64,000 nucleotides of DNA from Scatophagus argus (Eukaryota > Chordata > Actinopteri > Scatophagidae), in NCBI RefSeq assembly GCF_020382885.2, contig NC_058504.1:5074519-5138518 (forward strand). Direction: 5' to 3'. Position 1 is the stretch's first letter. Each line of letters starts with the position of its first letter. Positions 38,994 to 51,400 of the stretch are shown here, in pieces. The notes under the pieces are model-generated. The model was not told the DNA's origin. It did no database searches and worked only from the letters and a program-made list of their open reading frames with translations. The translations under genes were made by a program, and so were the position numbers.

Positions 38994-39365
38994 GAAGCTT
39001 CAGGCTTGGAGTGTGTGTTTGAGGCCTGTGCCTAATATGGCCATCAGTTACAAACAGAGCTGCTAAATCTGGCCAGAGTGCAGCACAAACACCCACCCTC
39101 CAGCAAGCTATCTCAAAACAACAGTGCTTACCTCATATATAGTATCCTTCTTAAGTATTTTCAAGTGATAAAGCCCAGAAGCAAGCTGGGAAAGAAGTCA
39201 CATCTAGCACCAGCACAGCACACCCACAGTGGCCAGACCATTGGTTTAAATAGCCCGCCTTGAAAAAAGGGCGCGTTTGTTACATCCACCAGCCAGAAGA
39301 GTATCTCATGTAGAATTTTAGCTTACAGTTGTCTGCCTGAACTAGCTGCAGGGTTGAAAAAGCTT
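38994..39365 (-). repeat. 348-bp tandem duplication, unit 2
   Basis: Starts gaagcttcaggcttggagtg directly after unit 1. The TATA-like box (plus 39245-39252) and the donor-like gag|gtaagc (plus 39127-39134) are both kept. It has an extra stretch of about 20 bases around 39214-39235. Function unknown. Confidence 0.85.
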
Positions 39366-40075
39366 ACAATTTTCACCCCATTTGTGTTATGATTATGGGC
39401 TGTCTACAACCATATTAGAAACTGACAGTCTAGCCATATGAAAACACGCTGCCATTCTTTCCTTGGATGGTATAATGCTTTGGTATGATGCTTTGGACCA
39501 GACTAAAATAACTCAATAACAGGTTGATGGATTGCCATAAACCAAAGTACCCAGAAAATAAAGCCTAATGACTGTGGTTATCTAATTACACACTGTGACC
39601 CAGGTGTGTTATGTGCTACTTTGCAAATGTTAGCATGCTAACATACTAAAGGTGTATACATGGCAAACACACTAGACAGCATGCTCTCAGTATTTAGGTC
39701 AAAGCAAACTGCAGCCTCACAGAACTGCTAGTATGGCTGTATTTTAAGCACTAAGCATTTTTATAACTTCATAAGATGTAGTTCAGTGTATGAAAATGCT
39801 GTAGAGAAGAGGGGTGGATTGAAGGGCTGTCTTGGTTATGTGAAACAAACATCCCTAACCAGAACCAGGAACACTTCAATCACACAGTCAGCAAACCACC
39901 AGACCTAAAGGACATCCCACACAAATATCAGCAGTGGGAGTAACAGGAGTGTGATGCAAAAAAGCAGAAAAACATCCCAAGTCAGAGAGTTTAAGATACT
40001 GGGGAGAAACAAGTAGGCCTGATTCAGAACTGAATGAGAGGGCTTTTGTCATGCAGGCCTCAAGTAAGGGTTAAT
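39366..40075. other. intergenic
   Basis: No recognised feature. Confidence 0.5.
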
Positions 40076-40175
40076 TATCCATCCATCCATCCATCCATCC
40101 ATTTTCTTCCACTTTATCCGGGACCAGGTTGCGGGGGCAGCAGCTTGAGCAGGGCTGCCCAGACTTCCCTCTCTC
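40076..40175. repeat. (CCAT)n and dispersed fish repeat
   Basis: Seven CCAT units are followed by ttttcttccactttatccgg gaccaggttgcgggggcagc, a pairing seen widely as a repeat in fish genomes. Confidence 0.5.
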
Positions 40176-42552
40176 TGTCTTAATTATATTTTTAAAAAAA
40201 AATCAAGAAAAAACTACACAAAACTAACATTAAAATGTTGCAGCCTCTGACGTCACCTGAGGCAATTTATCAGCTGTTATAAAACTTGTTTCACATAGAC
40301 TACACAGCAGCATCGCAGACATAATTTATATGTTTGAGATTCTGAAAACCGCATACCCCTTAAAGTTACTTTCAGTTTCTGTATTACAGGATTTTCCATC
40401 AATTTCTTAAATAAGGAAGAATGGCTCCATAGCAAAAGATTTGCCTGCTGTCTTGGGGGCGCCGACACCAATATTTTGTGGCGTTCTGTAGACAATGGGA
40501 AACGTCCAACGTTAAAGTGTGGCTGTTGAACTGCACAAGCAGACATAGTTCATTGCTTTATTATTTTATTTATACTGTGATTGGTGTCAAGTTTGGTTTA
40601 AAACGACTTGCTAAACAGAATCTTATCAACGGCGTCAGTTTCTTCCCTGCCCATAATGTGAAAATGGTGTATAGAAAGGGTGGAGTCGTACTTCTCACAG
40701 TACCCATGTTCCCTGAAGGCAACGTGATAGAGGAAGTTCCTCAGCCTTCTTTGTCATGCTGTCCATGATGATGTCACTCATGATTGCACGCCCCCCACTG
40801 GGCCAAAGGTTTGAAACTGAAAAGATGAGACCCGAAAGTGAACAAAAGATCAGAAAGCAAAAAATAAATAAATAAAATAAAGGTCTGAAACCTGAAAACA
40901 AAAATACGATTTGAAACTGTTAAACAAGAAGGTGAAAGCGATAAAGCTGCAGCTGATAAAAATAAAACCTCAACGACTGAAACATAAACGAAAGTGAAAA
41001 CTGAAAGAATGTCAGAATTGAATAAAAATTATATTTAAACTGAGAAAACTTTTACTACACTTATTTTTAGTTCGAGTACAATGCTGTATTTTTTAAAGTT
41101 CAAATCTTTATTTCAATTGAATGACACGTTTGGTCCGTTACGACTGACGCACAACAATTATCAAATTTAACTCATTCGCGAGTCGTGACTTTACGATCTG
41201 AAAAAAAACATTAACCGGAAGTGACCGGTTATGTTTGATTTAGAAAAACACATTTACTATGATTTATCATAATCATTTTTCTTTAATGATTATTTGAGCA
41301 AAGGTCACCATTTCTCATTCTCTCAAGTATTTTAAATGTCTCTACTCCATCTGTCGGTGTAACAAGTTTTGCAAAAATGAAGTTACTCTCAGTGATTAAA
41401 CTTTATTGCCTCTAGGGGGAGCCCAGTGAATGTGAACACCTGAATGCACGTCCAGTAGCGAGTAGCCTATGGAATGGCTATTGGCTGAGCCAATTACTCA
41501 TGTCAGCTGCTTGTGCTTAACAAGAGCCAATATCATCCAGTGTTCACACACAAACACACACACACACAGGCTTAGTGACTGGCTTAGTGATTCCTTGATT
41601 TGCTCAGGAGCTCATATGCAGCCTAAGGGTTTGTAATTACTGCTAAATTAAGAGCCACTGAATCAACTGACATGCATGGAAGAATACAGCCTACCCACTG
41701 AAACAGCTGAACAGACATACTGGATATCTGGCAGTTATAATCACCCTTTAGCATTTCTAAATATTGCTGCTTGCAATAATGATGATTTAAAAAAGGATTG
41801 CAATATTAAGATGACATAGCTGAAACAAAAAATAAACACCACGGACACGTCACATTTTTGCACTCTTTGTTCATACGTTAAGTTTTTCTGCAACAATTGT
41901 TTTTGACATTGATACAGTGCAAATGCACAATAGCACAACAGACACCATTATGGATACATACTATTTTTTTAAGTCAATACAGCAGATTTGAACAATTTGC
42001 ATGTTTGATTTTTTTTTTGTTTTGTTTTGCTAAACATAAATATGTCTGTCCTCCATTTAAGCCTTCAGTGTCCAACACAAAAGTTTTCTTCACTGGTAGG
42101 GGCCGTTTGACACAGAGAAGCATTTGGAAATCAATGTCAAGTCATTTTTCCAAGTGTGGTTGGTAACTTCTTCAAGGTCATGACGAGCGGTGAAGCAGGG
42201 CACTGTGAGCATCTGTTTCCCATCATGCCCATTAGCAGTGTGATCAACTGAGTAAGCCAGTCTAATCAGTTTCATTCATACTTTTTTCATGCCTATTTTG
42301 TCTTGATATGCATATTATATTAAGAAAGAGATAACCTAAGACCTGAGAAAATATCACATTTTGCAGTTTAAGACAGAAGAAACAGTGCCGTTCACCTCGT
42401 CAGTTCACGTCAATTACCCACACACTCACCAGTGTCTCAAACTTTTCCTTTGACAGATCAAAACAAAACAAGAAACACTGACGACAGACAGACAAAAACA
42501 TACTCAGATGGCTTAAGTGAATGCTGACTCCATCCATCTTCATATGTACAGA
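40176..42552. other. intergenic, elovl6 3' flank
   Basis: No gene. Minus-strand AATAAA hexamers (plus tttatt) occur, among others, at 41402-41407 and 41107-41112, and might end a long elovl6 3' UTR, which is several kb in mammals. A CA run lies at 41551-41568. Confidence 0.35.
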
Positions 42553-43050
42553 TCACTGACGCTGTATAAAGAAGGACAACATGAGAACTCACCAAAACTG
42601 AAGCCAAAGTATCTTGATTGCCCCCTGGTGGCTGGTTGCAGTATAGGTCATTCAACCAACCCCTGCCTCCCCCCTCGGCTCCCCGCAAATGTTGACAGAT
42701 GGGCCAAACTAAACACTCAAAGTGCACATTAAAATAATATTTCCCAAACATGGTTTCCATCATTTTAGGTTGTTCTTATCGCACTGACATAAGTTCATAA
42801 GTTCATTTTAATTAGTTATCTGATGATATAAAAACATCACAAATGACATCTGGGCCTTGCTTGTGACTGAGTCGGACGGGTGTATGGGCAAGAACTCAAC
42901 ACTATGACCCCAACCCCTGATCACTACCGCACAGTCTCGGGCTCTAAAAGACCTCACCAGCCCAAGAAGGCAGCACTCGTATCCAGGATATTTTGGCTTC
43001 ATTTTTTGTACAGCTGGAAGAAGTGGAGAAGCGTCATACATCTTTGCACA
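42553..43050. mobile_element. MITE-like inverted-repeat element, copy 2
   Basis: Left aactgaagccaaagtatctt (42597 on) and right aggatattttggcttcattt (42984 on) are imperfect inverted repeats. ccctggtggctggttgcagt and the gttcttatcgcactgacata block match copy 1 at 1505-1850. Non-coding. Confidence 0.6.
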
Positions 43051-43518
43051 ATGATACAGATTAATATTCTTTTTTAATATCAAGTAAACATATGCTTGTG
43101 GCAAATGTATTTGTTTCAATCTGGTGATTTTCTCCTTTTGTTATATTCTAGGTTTTAAAAATTATTCATGGTGAATTCATAAAGGGCCTTTAACTTTCAG
43201 GCGGACAACTTGTGATGGCTCCTGATCATGGCGGCGTTGCTTCTTCAGCATCCCTCAAGGGAGACGTCACCTCCGTTGAGACATTTTAGATCTGCACATT
43301 AATATTAATGTTAAGCACAAACACCTGCCATCCTCTTGACCCTCCCACCCCTGTCCCATCCCACCCCCACTCCCCCTGACAAGACTCAATCATCCATATT
43401 TCATTCCAAGAACCCTTACCCTCACTAACAGATTCTCTCAAGTCACTGGTTTCTGCTCGACATTTCCGACTCCCCTTTTCTTCATTATCTCCCTTCTTCC
43501 CATACTTATGGCATGTGC
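43051..43518 (-). other. elovl6 proximal 3' UTR
   Basis: Directly downstream of the elovl6 stop; C/T-rich on the plus strand at 43320-43500. The 3' limit is not visible. Confidence 0.5.
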
Positions 43519-43961
43519 TTACTCGCTCTTCTTGGTGACAGCTGTGGCTGTTGATTTGGACTTGCCGAAATAGGCCTCGATGAAGAACTGGACAAAGAGC
43601 ACAAAGTAGCTGAGGTACATGAGGGAAGACCACACAATGTTCTGCATGTGGGATGGACACTCCTGGCCCTGCTGCATCCACGAGTACACCAAGTAGTTGA
43701 CCACACAGCCCATCAGCATCTGGGTGATCTGGGTCAGTGTGATGAACATGGCAAACTTGCGCGACACCTTGAAGCCAGCCGCCCGCAAGGCATAGTAAGA
43801 GTACATGACGGCGTGGACCAAGTAGTTCATGGTCATGAACCATCCGCCACCGGCCACCATGTCTTTGTAGGAGTACCAGGAGTAGAGCAGAACGGTGATA
43901 TGGTGATACCAGTGGAGGAAGATGAGCTTCTGTTTCCTCAGGACAATGAAGAGAGTGTCAC
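43519..43961 (-). CDS. elovl6: elovl6 exon 4: catalytic histidine box to stop
   Basis: [20 protein letters not shown] through the rest of the elongase domain, ending VTKKSE and TAA (plus tta 43519-43521). Acceptor cctgcag. Confidence 0.97.
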
Positions 43962-45412
43962 CTGCAGGTACGATAGATGAAGTTGAATTGTTCAAGAGAT
44001 GAGGGGAGAGCATGGAGAGGAGGGGGAAAAAGAGAAGGGGGATAAAGGGGGGTGCAGGAACACAGAGGAAAGGGAACATCATTACCACTGACTATTAAAT
44101 TCGCTGGCCGTTATTCAAGTTGCTCTCAGATTTAGAGAAAATATTGGCTAAATGAGCTGCACATAAAATTGCTGGCACAAAGAGTAGCGTTGTTGATGTT
44201 TGGAACAACTTTACAGGCTGGCAAATAAATAATCAACAGAAACAAGGGTGACAGCGACAGCTGTATTAACTGCATTACAATTTATAATGCTAACATTGTA
44301 CACATTACATAACAATAAACCAGTACAGTTACTGTAAATGCAGACAAGAAACAAGAAAACACTTGAGGGAAAAAAAACTGTTTATCTACAAGTCTGTCTG
44401 AAATATTCTTTAAAAATGTGTTGCCAGGCTTCGGATTTTTTTAAATATTATGTCTCATTATGTCTTGGTATCATGTTACTTTACTTTGGGAAAATGTTTA
44501 TGGGAAACAGTATGGAATAGCCAGACACAGACGATATGAGACATGACATAAAAAAAAGGCCTCAACTTACCCAGTTCTGGTGCTTTACTAAGGACAAAGG
44601 CGTATGCCCAGAACTTGCTGACAGGCCCGTTGTAAAAGCTCTGGTCACAAACTGACTGTTTAAGCCCTTTTGTCATCAGGATGTAAGTCATGTAACTCCC
44701 AGTACGGATGGCACCAAATATACTTCAGGGACAGAGAGACAAAACACATAAGAAATCATCAAAGTGGGGAAAATGTCTGTCAATTTCATTACTATGATGG
44801 CCATGTGAAGTCAATGTATATCAGCATCAGCTGCAGCTTTAATGACATGTTAAAACAGGCAGCACTTATTAGCAGATACAAATCATCTATTTTGTTTATT
44901 TTTTTTTTTCCAAGCACCATCACAGAAGTGAAGTAAAGGACATTTACGACGGTTTGAAATGCCACGCACTATGTACTGTTTGTGTAAAGAGATCCCATGG
45001 CCCTTGACAATTATCTGCTGGCCTCTGTTGCCAGAAGTGCCTGTTGTGACAAATGCATGCTGCAATTTTGACAAAGACACACTATAGAGACAAGATAACA
45101 AAAGTGATTACAAATTGTATTTATACCAACATAAAACCCAAACTACTAATTAAAACAAACAAATACTGGCACATTTTAAGCACACAATTATTTCCCACTC
45201 GGACCAACTGCACAAACTAGGAGGATTGCAGGAAGGGCTGAGCTTCGGTTCTTTTATGGCACCGACCGAAATGCTTCGGTAGTACAGAGTATCAAAATAC
45301 GCCTCATCTTTCGATGCCACGTTTCGGTACCCAGAGGTTAATCACGTGATCAAGACCTGATCATGCTGTCGGCGATTGGCTGTAACGTTACACGTGATTG
45401 TGGCATGTAGTT

Positions 45413-45465
<53 letters not shown>

Positions 45466-48400
45466 TCGTCGAACCGGTTAAAAAAATGCCACCGAGGTCA
45501 AAAGTGTGGCTCCATTTTAGCAAGATTGATGCCAAAAGAGCGCGATGCAATACGCAAGAAAGTCATCGTTGCTAAGGCTGGCAACACGACTAATTTGATG
45601 AAGCACCTGACCGTGCACAGAATCAATTTCAGAGCAGAAAGTTGCTCCGTGTTTGACTGCAAGAAGAGCGGACCGCAGCCTTCCTCCTCTCAGCATCAAA
45701 GTCAACCTGTGGACACTACAAAGCCCGAGCGGTCTGATTCAAATTCTCCACCACTGGACTCCGCTTCATCCAAGAGTACTGAGGACGGCCTGGTGTGTGG
45801 GATTATTAGACACTGACCTGTCACTTGCTTGCAACTGTGCTTTTGCACTGAAAATTATTTGTTTTTATTTTTTCTGTAAGAAAATTGCTTGGAGTAGAAA
45901 AATACCAAAGCTGAAAAATAAAACTCAAGATTTGTACTGTAATGTAAGTTTCTTTTACATATATTATAAAATTGGTATTGGAAAAAGTATCGTTCAGGAA
46001 CTGGTATCGAAAATTTTTGATTGCTACTCAGCCCTAACTGCAGGGAAGGACCAGCACGAGTGAAGTGTATGTAAAGTCAATCTGCACTAATGCACATGCA
46101 AATGCCACTCGAGAAACAGAACAACGTAATTTATTTAGTCCAATAACTGATTAAACCACCAGCACGTCTGAATAAATGCCAGTCTTCGTTTTAGAAATGT
46201 TAATGCTTTCTCACCTGAATACAGCAAGTGTCAGGGACCAAAGCACCAGTGGTTTCCTCAACTCAAACTTCTCCCTCTGTTTCATGACATGGCGCCCTCC
46301 GAGGATAAAGGCAGCGTAGAGTGCAGAGAAGAGAAAGGACTTCTTCCTGTAAACACAAAAAAGCAAAAAGATTAGCATGAACCTTTCTTTTTTGTTGCTT
46401 TTATGTGTAAAGGTTAATGTGCTGGTTATGTTCTATATATCTTTGCCAGCAAGCGTTGCTTACTAGTCATACAGTCACATACTGTAAATACAAAGCAGCT
46501 TGTAGTTAGCTGCTTAACAGATTTCCTTCAATAACTGTCTTCAAAAACAGCAGACTAATATATAAAGATGAGACAGAAGTCTGCATCACTGCATTTTGTA
46601 ACCATAAACTTTACACACATCACAAAATCATGACACCTAATAGCATTTTTTCAAAAGGCAGTTTTCTCTTATGTACCTTGATAAAAAGCATTTTAACAGC
46701 AGCTACTAAAGGGATAGCAGGTATCACTCACGTCCTCTCAAAATTTCTAGGTTTAAAGAGAAATGAAAACCAGACGTCTGCCTTCCCATCCACTCCTCTA
46801 CCAGCACGGCACACAGAACACACTTAGTATCTACACTGACTTCACAAGCAACATCTGAAGTAATGATTTAATGACTTGATCCAGCTCCAACTGCTACTAA
46901 CTGCTTAGCTTTCAGTTTACAGATATCACTGCTGGCCCACATGAGGTGGAGGACTTGAGCTGTAGCACCACCTGGCCCAACTGAATCTAAAGAAAAAGCT
47001 TTTCCCAGCCCTCAGCACAATTCCAAAGCGCAGGTGGTCTGACTTGACAGACCGGATGCTGAACAGGAACAACAGAAGACTGAGGCATGCTGCCTAAAGC
47101 GGGTGCAGCTTTGTCCACTGTTTGGTCTATTGGACAGGGAACAAAGTAATAGTCTGGAGCAGCATTAGCCAAAAAAGTTGGGAAAAATAAATTTAGGAAG
47201 GTAAGGCTCAGGTGGCAATGGTGCAGGACTGACGAAAAATATACAGCAACACCACTGAAAAAAAAGATTATTAAGGGAAAAACCACAGGTACGCTCCCAG
47301 AGGCCCGTGCAAACGCATCAATAATGAGGCATTCTGGGAGCTCTGGGACCAATAGCCCTTGGGAAGATGACTTGCATCATACCAGCGCAAGCTCCACTTC
47401 AGTGATGTTGTTTCTGCGCTGCTGTTTCGAGGTTATATAAAGAGAACATAACATTGAAATTAATCACCAAATTGAAATGTATTACTCAGTGGAAAGGACT
47501 GAGAAGATTTATGGTAATTTAAGCCTTAAGTGTGTAGTACTGTACTGCACACAAGTCAAGTTAAACTTCTAGACAGAACTATCAATTCAAGGTCAAATGT
47601 GTTAAGTATTACACAGTACTGCACAGTAGCGCATTAGTATACTGGTGCACAGCTCACACACTACAAACACAAACACATCTCACAGAACTGTGACACATGC
47701 AACCCTCAAACACCAATCCATCCTGTTCTGTTTTTGCAGCTTCAGCACAGCACAGCACTTGGTTTTGCTGGTCAGGTGTGTATCCAGGCAAGGGAGCCGC
47801 TTAAAAAAAATGAAGAGATGTGGCTGTGTGATAGGCAATTGACAATATATAACAGGGACGTTTTTTGTTATTCTGCAACCCTTATTGTTAAATCTGCATC
47901 AAAGTGATGTTTACTTAAGGTCTTAGTTTGTAATATTGCTAAAATTGTGTTTTGTTGGGTCAAAGTGTCCTCTGACCACCAAAATCTCTTTGAGTGGACA
48001 TTTGGGCCAAATGTGAAAAAATTACTTCCCTTACATCAGGATCACACGCATTGAAGGAACTCCCTATTTTCTTTCACCTTTCCTTGCTGGAAACAAAGTG
48101 ATGCTCAGGAAGTGAAGCTGAAACTACTGCTGTCATAACAATAACCAACAAGGAAAGTCAATGAAGACATGAACACAGTGCGATGACAGAGTGAGCTGTC
48201 CAAAACAAAGGACTTCACTGTGTGTCAGAATTCAGAGAATGAAGGAGGCCACCTTCCTCTTCTTGCAGGAAGCCCACAAAGTGATTTAGGCCACCTCCAC
48301 AGAACAAAGGACAATGCAGTCCAGTCAAAGTCAAAAGGAGCTGCTTTCACAGAATGACAAGCGAGTTGGACTGCAGAATGACGTCACTTTTTCTCGACCG

Positions 48401-51400
48401 CACAGGAGGAGGAGGGGAGAACAAGACAACGCAGAAAGCACAGTGGCCTACATACTGTACGGAGGCCTGGAGGGCTGGAGAGGAGCAGGACTCTCAGCAC
48501 TGCCCTTCAGCGTACTGCTGTCCAGGCTGGAAGGTCAAAGGGCAGGGTGATATAAGCCCTAAGCTGCGATTATGTCCTGTGCAGTTTATATTTCCTTTTT
48601 GAGTGCAGCAAGTAGGAAAAAAAAAAAAAAATCAATCTTCTGGAAATTTTTCAGTAACATCTTTATTGTTCAGAGAGGACCCTCTCCCTCTGAAGACTTA
48701 AGAACCTCATTCTAAGGAAACAGTTTCAGGTCACTGGACACTAATGAGACATAATTAGGAATATTTCCACCAAAATACTACACTCTCCTACTTAAGTAAA
48801 ACTTTAAAACATGTGCTGCAACTCTTCAGAGTGCTCATTGATTATTCTATCATTTGACCCTGATAACTACCCTCATCTATGTCTTGCATCTAGGCTCAAA
48901 GAGACTTGCTGAAATTTGTGTGAACTATGACCACTTGTGGGACTGTTTTAAAATTACTGTGCGATTCAGCATAGCAATTCTCAACTGGTCTAACATGTAA
49001 TACTGCATATAAGCCAATATTAGGACAAGGACTACTTACACCAAATACAACGCCATGATTATTACGATGCATTTTATTAGCCAGCCCAGGCACCTAAGCC
49101 AAAGGGTCAGATGCGCATGGCCTACTAAAGCATGTGTAGAGAAGGGATAACACTGTTTTCAGATGGAAAAAAAAAAGAAAGAAATTCAAAGGCATTGTCA
49201 AGGCTGAGGGGCTGTTGGAGATGGTGCTGCTGATGGTGCTTGCTTAAGTGCCGGCTGCAGCCATGGCCTGTCTGCAGTCACAGGAATCTGCTGAGACATC
49301 AGTGTGAAATCACATCATCCCTTCATGCACCCCAGTGCCTCTACATCTCTACTCCTGACCTGCAGGATTCAGACTCACCCAGGAATTAGTACTTCAAGCT
49401 ATATGTAGACAATAACTGCAAAAAATAAGAGAAAACCACGTGAAGTAATGTGTCCAACCAGCACAGCCACCTAGATGAATACATCACTTTATTAATATGT
49501 TCACAGAGCACAGATCTGCTAGTCAATAATGTTATGTGATGTTTGGAAAAGACGTAAGAGAATATCAAATATCACAATTTGTACAATTTAACTAATAACA
49601 TGATAATATGATTGTGGATGCCTTTAAGGTTGATCATGATATAAAACTGTCTTTGTTATGTTACACTGAAGGCCGGGAGCTAAGAAAAATATGGCGCAGG
49701 AGCATCATTTTACTCCCATCCTCTTTTAGTTCACTGCAAAACAACTAATGGCGTGGCAAAACTGACATGATGCTTTACATCTCTGACGCCAAAACATCAA
49801 CAGATCGAAGAAACTCATGAAATTATAAGACTCACAATAACAACATTAATAAAAAGAAAGCTTCATGCAGAAGCTTCTGATCCTGACTTATGTCTACACA
49901 GGACGCTATATCAGAGTGGTATGACAAGAGACTCGACTCTGCCGTTTGTCAAAGTGGGCCAGGGCAGCACAGTGAAAAACCACAACGTCAGAGCTCTTTT
50001 GGGGAGAATCAGCATGGAGTACTAACAGAATCAGCAGAGATTTCCTGCTTTGCTTCAAGGTTGGAAATCAGCTGCTTTCCTCCAGCTGAGATTTCCTCCA
50101 CATAACAGTCAGCAGCAGTGGCTTCAAATACTGAATTCTTACACTGATGTTTGCTACAGAGAACTCAATCTACATCATATTCTCTATGTACTTGTGTCAT
50201 AAATCAGATGGTCCTTATTGTGTTGTGTTATGTTGTGTTGTGTTGTGTTTTAGTTTTAGCTTATGAGAGAAGCTCCAGTTTATGAGTCTATGATGAGTAT
50301 GTGCAACCAGGACAATATGCAAGAGCTAATCAGTCAGGCATCTGTAGTCTTTTTGTCTCATGTGTGATTGTTGGGTGAGGTGCTGGGTGTTGTCACAGCT
50401 TGTGCTGTCAACAAATCTTATTAAATATTTGAGACATCCTAAAAAGGTGTTCATATCTGACAGAGAAAAGAGCACAAAAAAGCTAAGGAACCAAAACTCT
50501 AGTGCTGCCTTGTGCTACTGCAGCCAGACTAAAAAGTCCTCCTAACAATGTTGTTTAAATTAAAATTTCTAGATTAAAATTTCAAAAAAGATATCCAGAC
50601 AAATCCCACTGGGCAAAAGCATCAGACCCCAATTGACAATACAGTAAGCTTCCCCTCCCCCACAGTGTTGTATAAAGCCCCTGGGTAACCTGCTGTAGAA
50701 CTTGAATCTGTATTAGCAGGTCCAGGAGATTTCAACCATTACGTAATCCTGAGTCTGCAGTCTGAGGATGAGTCTGCACAAATCTACCAGTGAGCCAGTG
50801 TTTCAGAAGAGTGTGTGTTTACAGTGTCAAGTATGCATGTGCAATTGGTATGCACAATAAGATGTGTGTATGTATGTGTGCATATGCACACACAAAGCGA
50901 CTCTGTTTAGTTTAGGGTGTGTAACTCCGTTTCCTGGCACTGATGCCCTGAACAATAGCAAAAAGGCAATCAGAGCTACTGTGCCAAAGTGTAGGAGGAG
51001 CAACTTAAGACCAAGAGGTGCTGTCAGTAAGACCCAGCTATTACAGAATAATCTGCCATCCAGGAAGCACCCAGATATAATCCAGTTAGTAACACTAACA
51101 CTAACACACACACCTTTGTTACTTCACGCAGTAAGACTTTAAAACAACTAGACTTGTAAGACTCCACCACTCATTTGTTTAGTTCATTCTGCATCTGCTG
51201 GGCCACATCACAGGGGTATCTCTTCAGGAAAAAGACAAGGACTTTTATTATTTCAGCCTGTTAAGCACTAAAGAACATCTTGAGTCATGTTTATTTTAAG
51301 CAGCAAGGCAAATAGCTTGTACACGTATTCACCAAATCCGTGCTCCTTGCTCGCATCTCTATTGTGCACACTGTACACCCTGATAAGACACCACAGTCTG

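Noticed and set aside
45376..45816. A 146-codon open frame in elovl6 intron 2
   Set aside because: It runs through a GT microsatellite (CVCVC repeat) and the broken BED finger of the hAT fossil; not a host gene.
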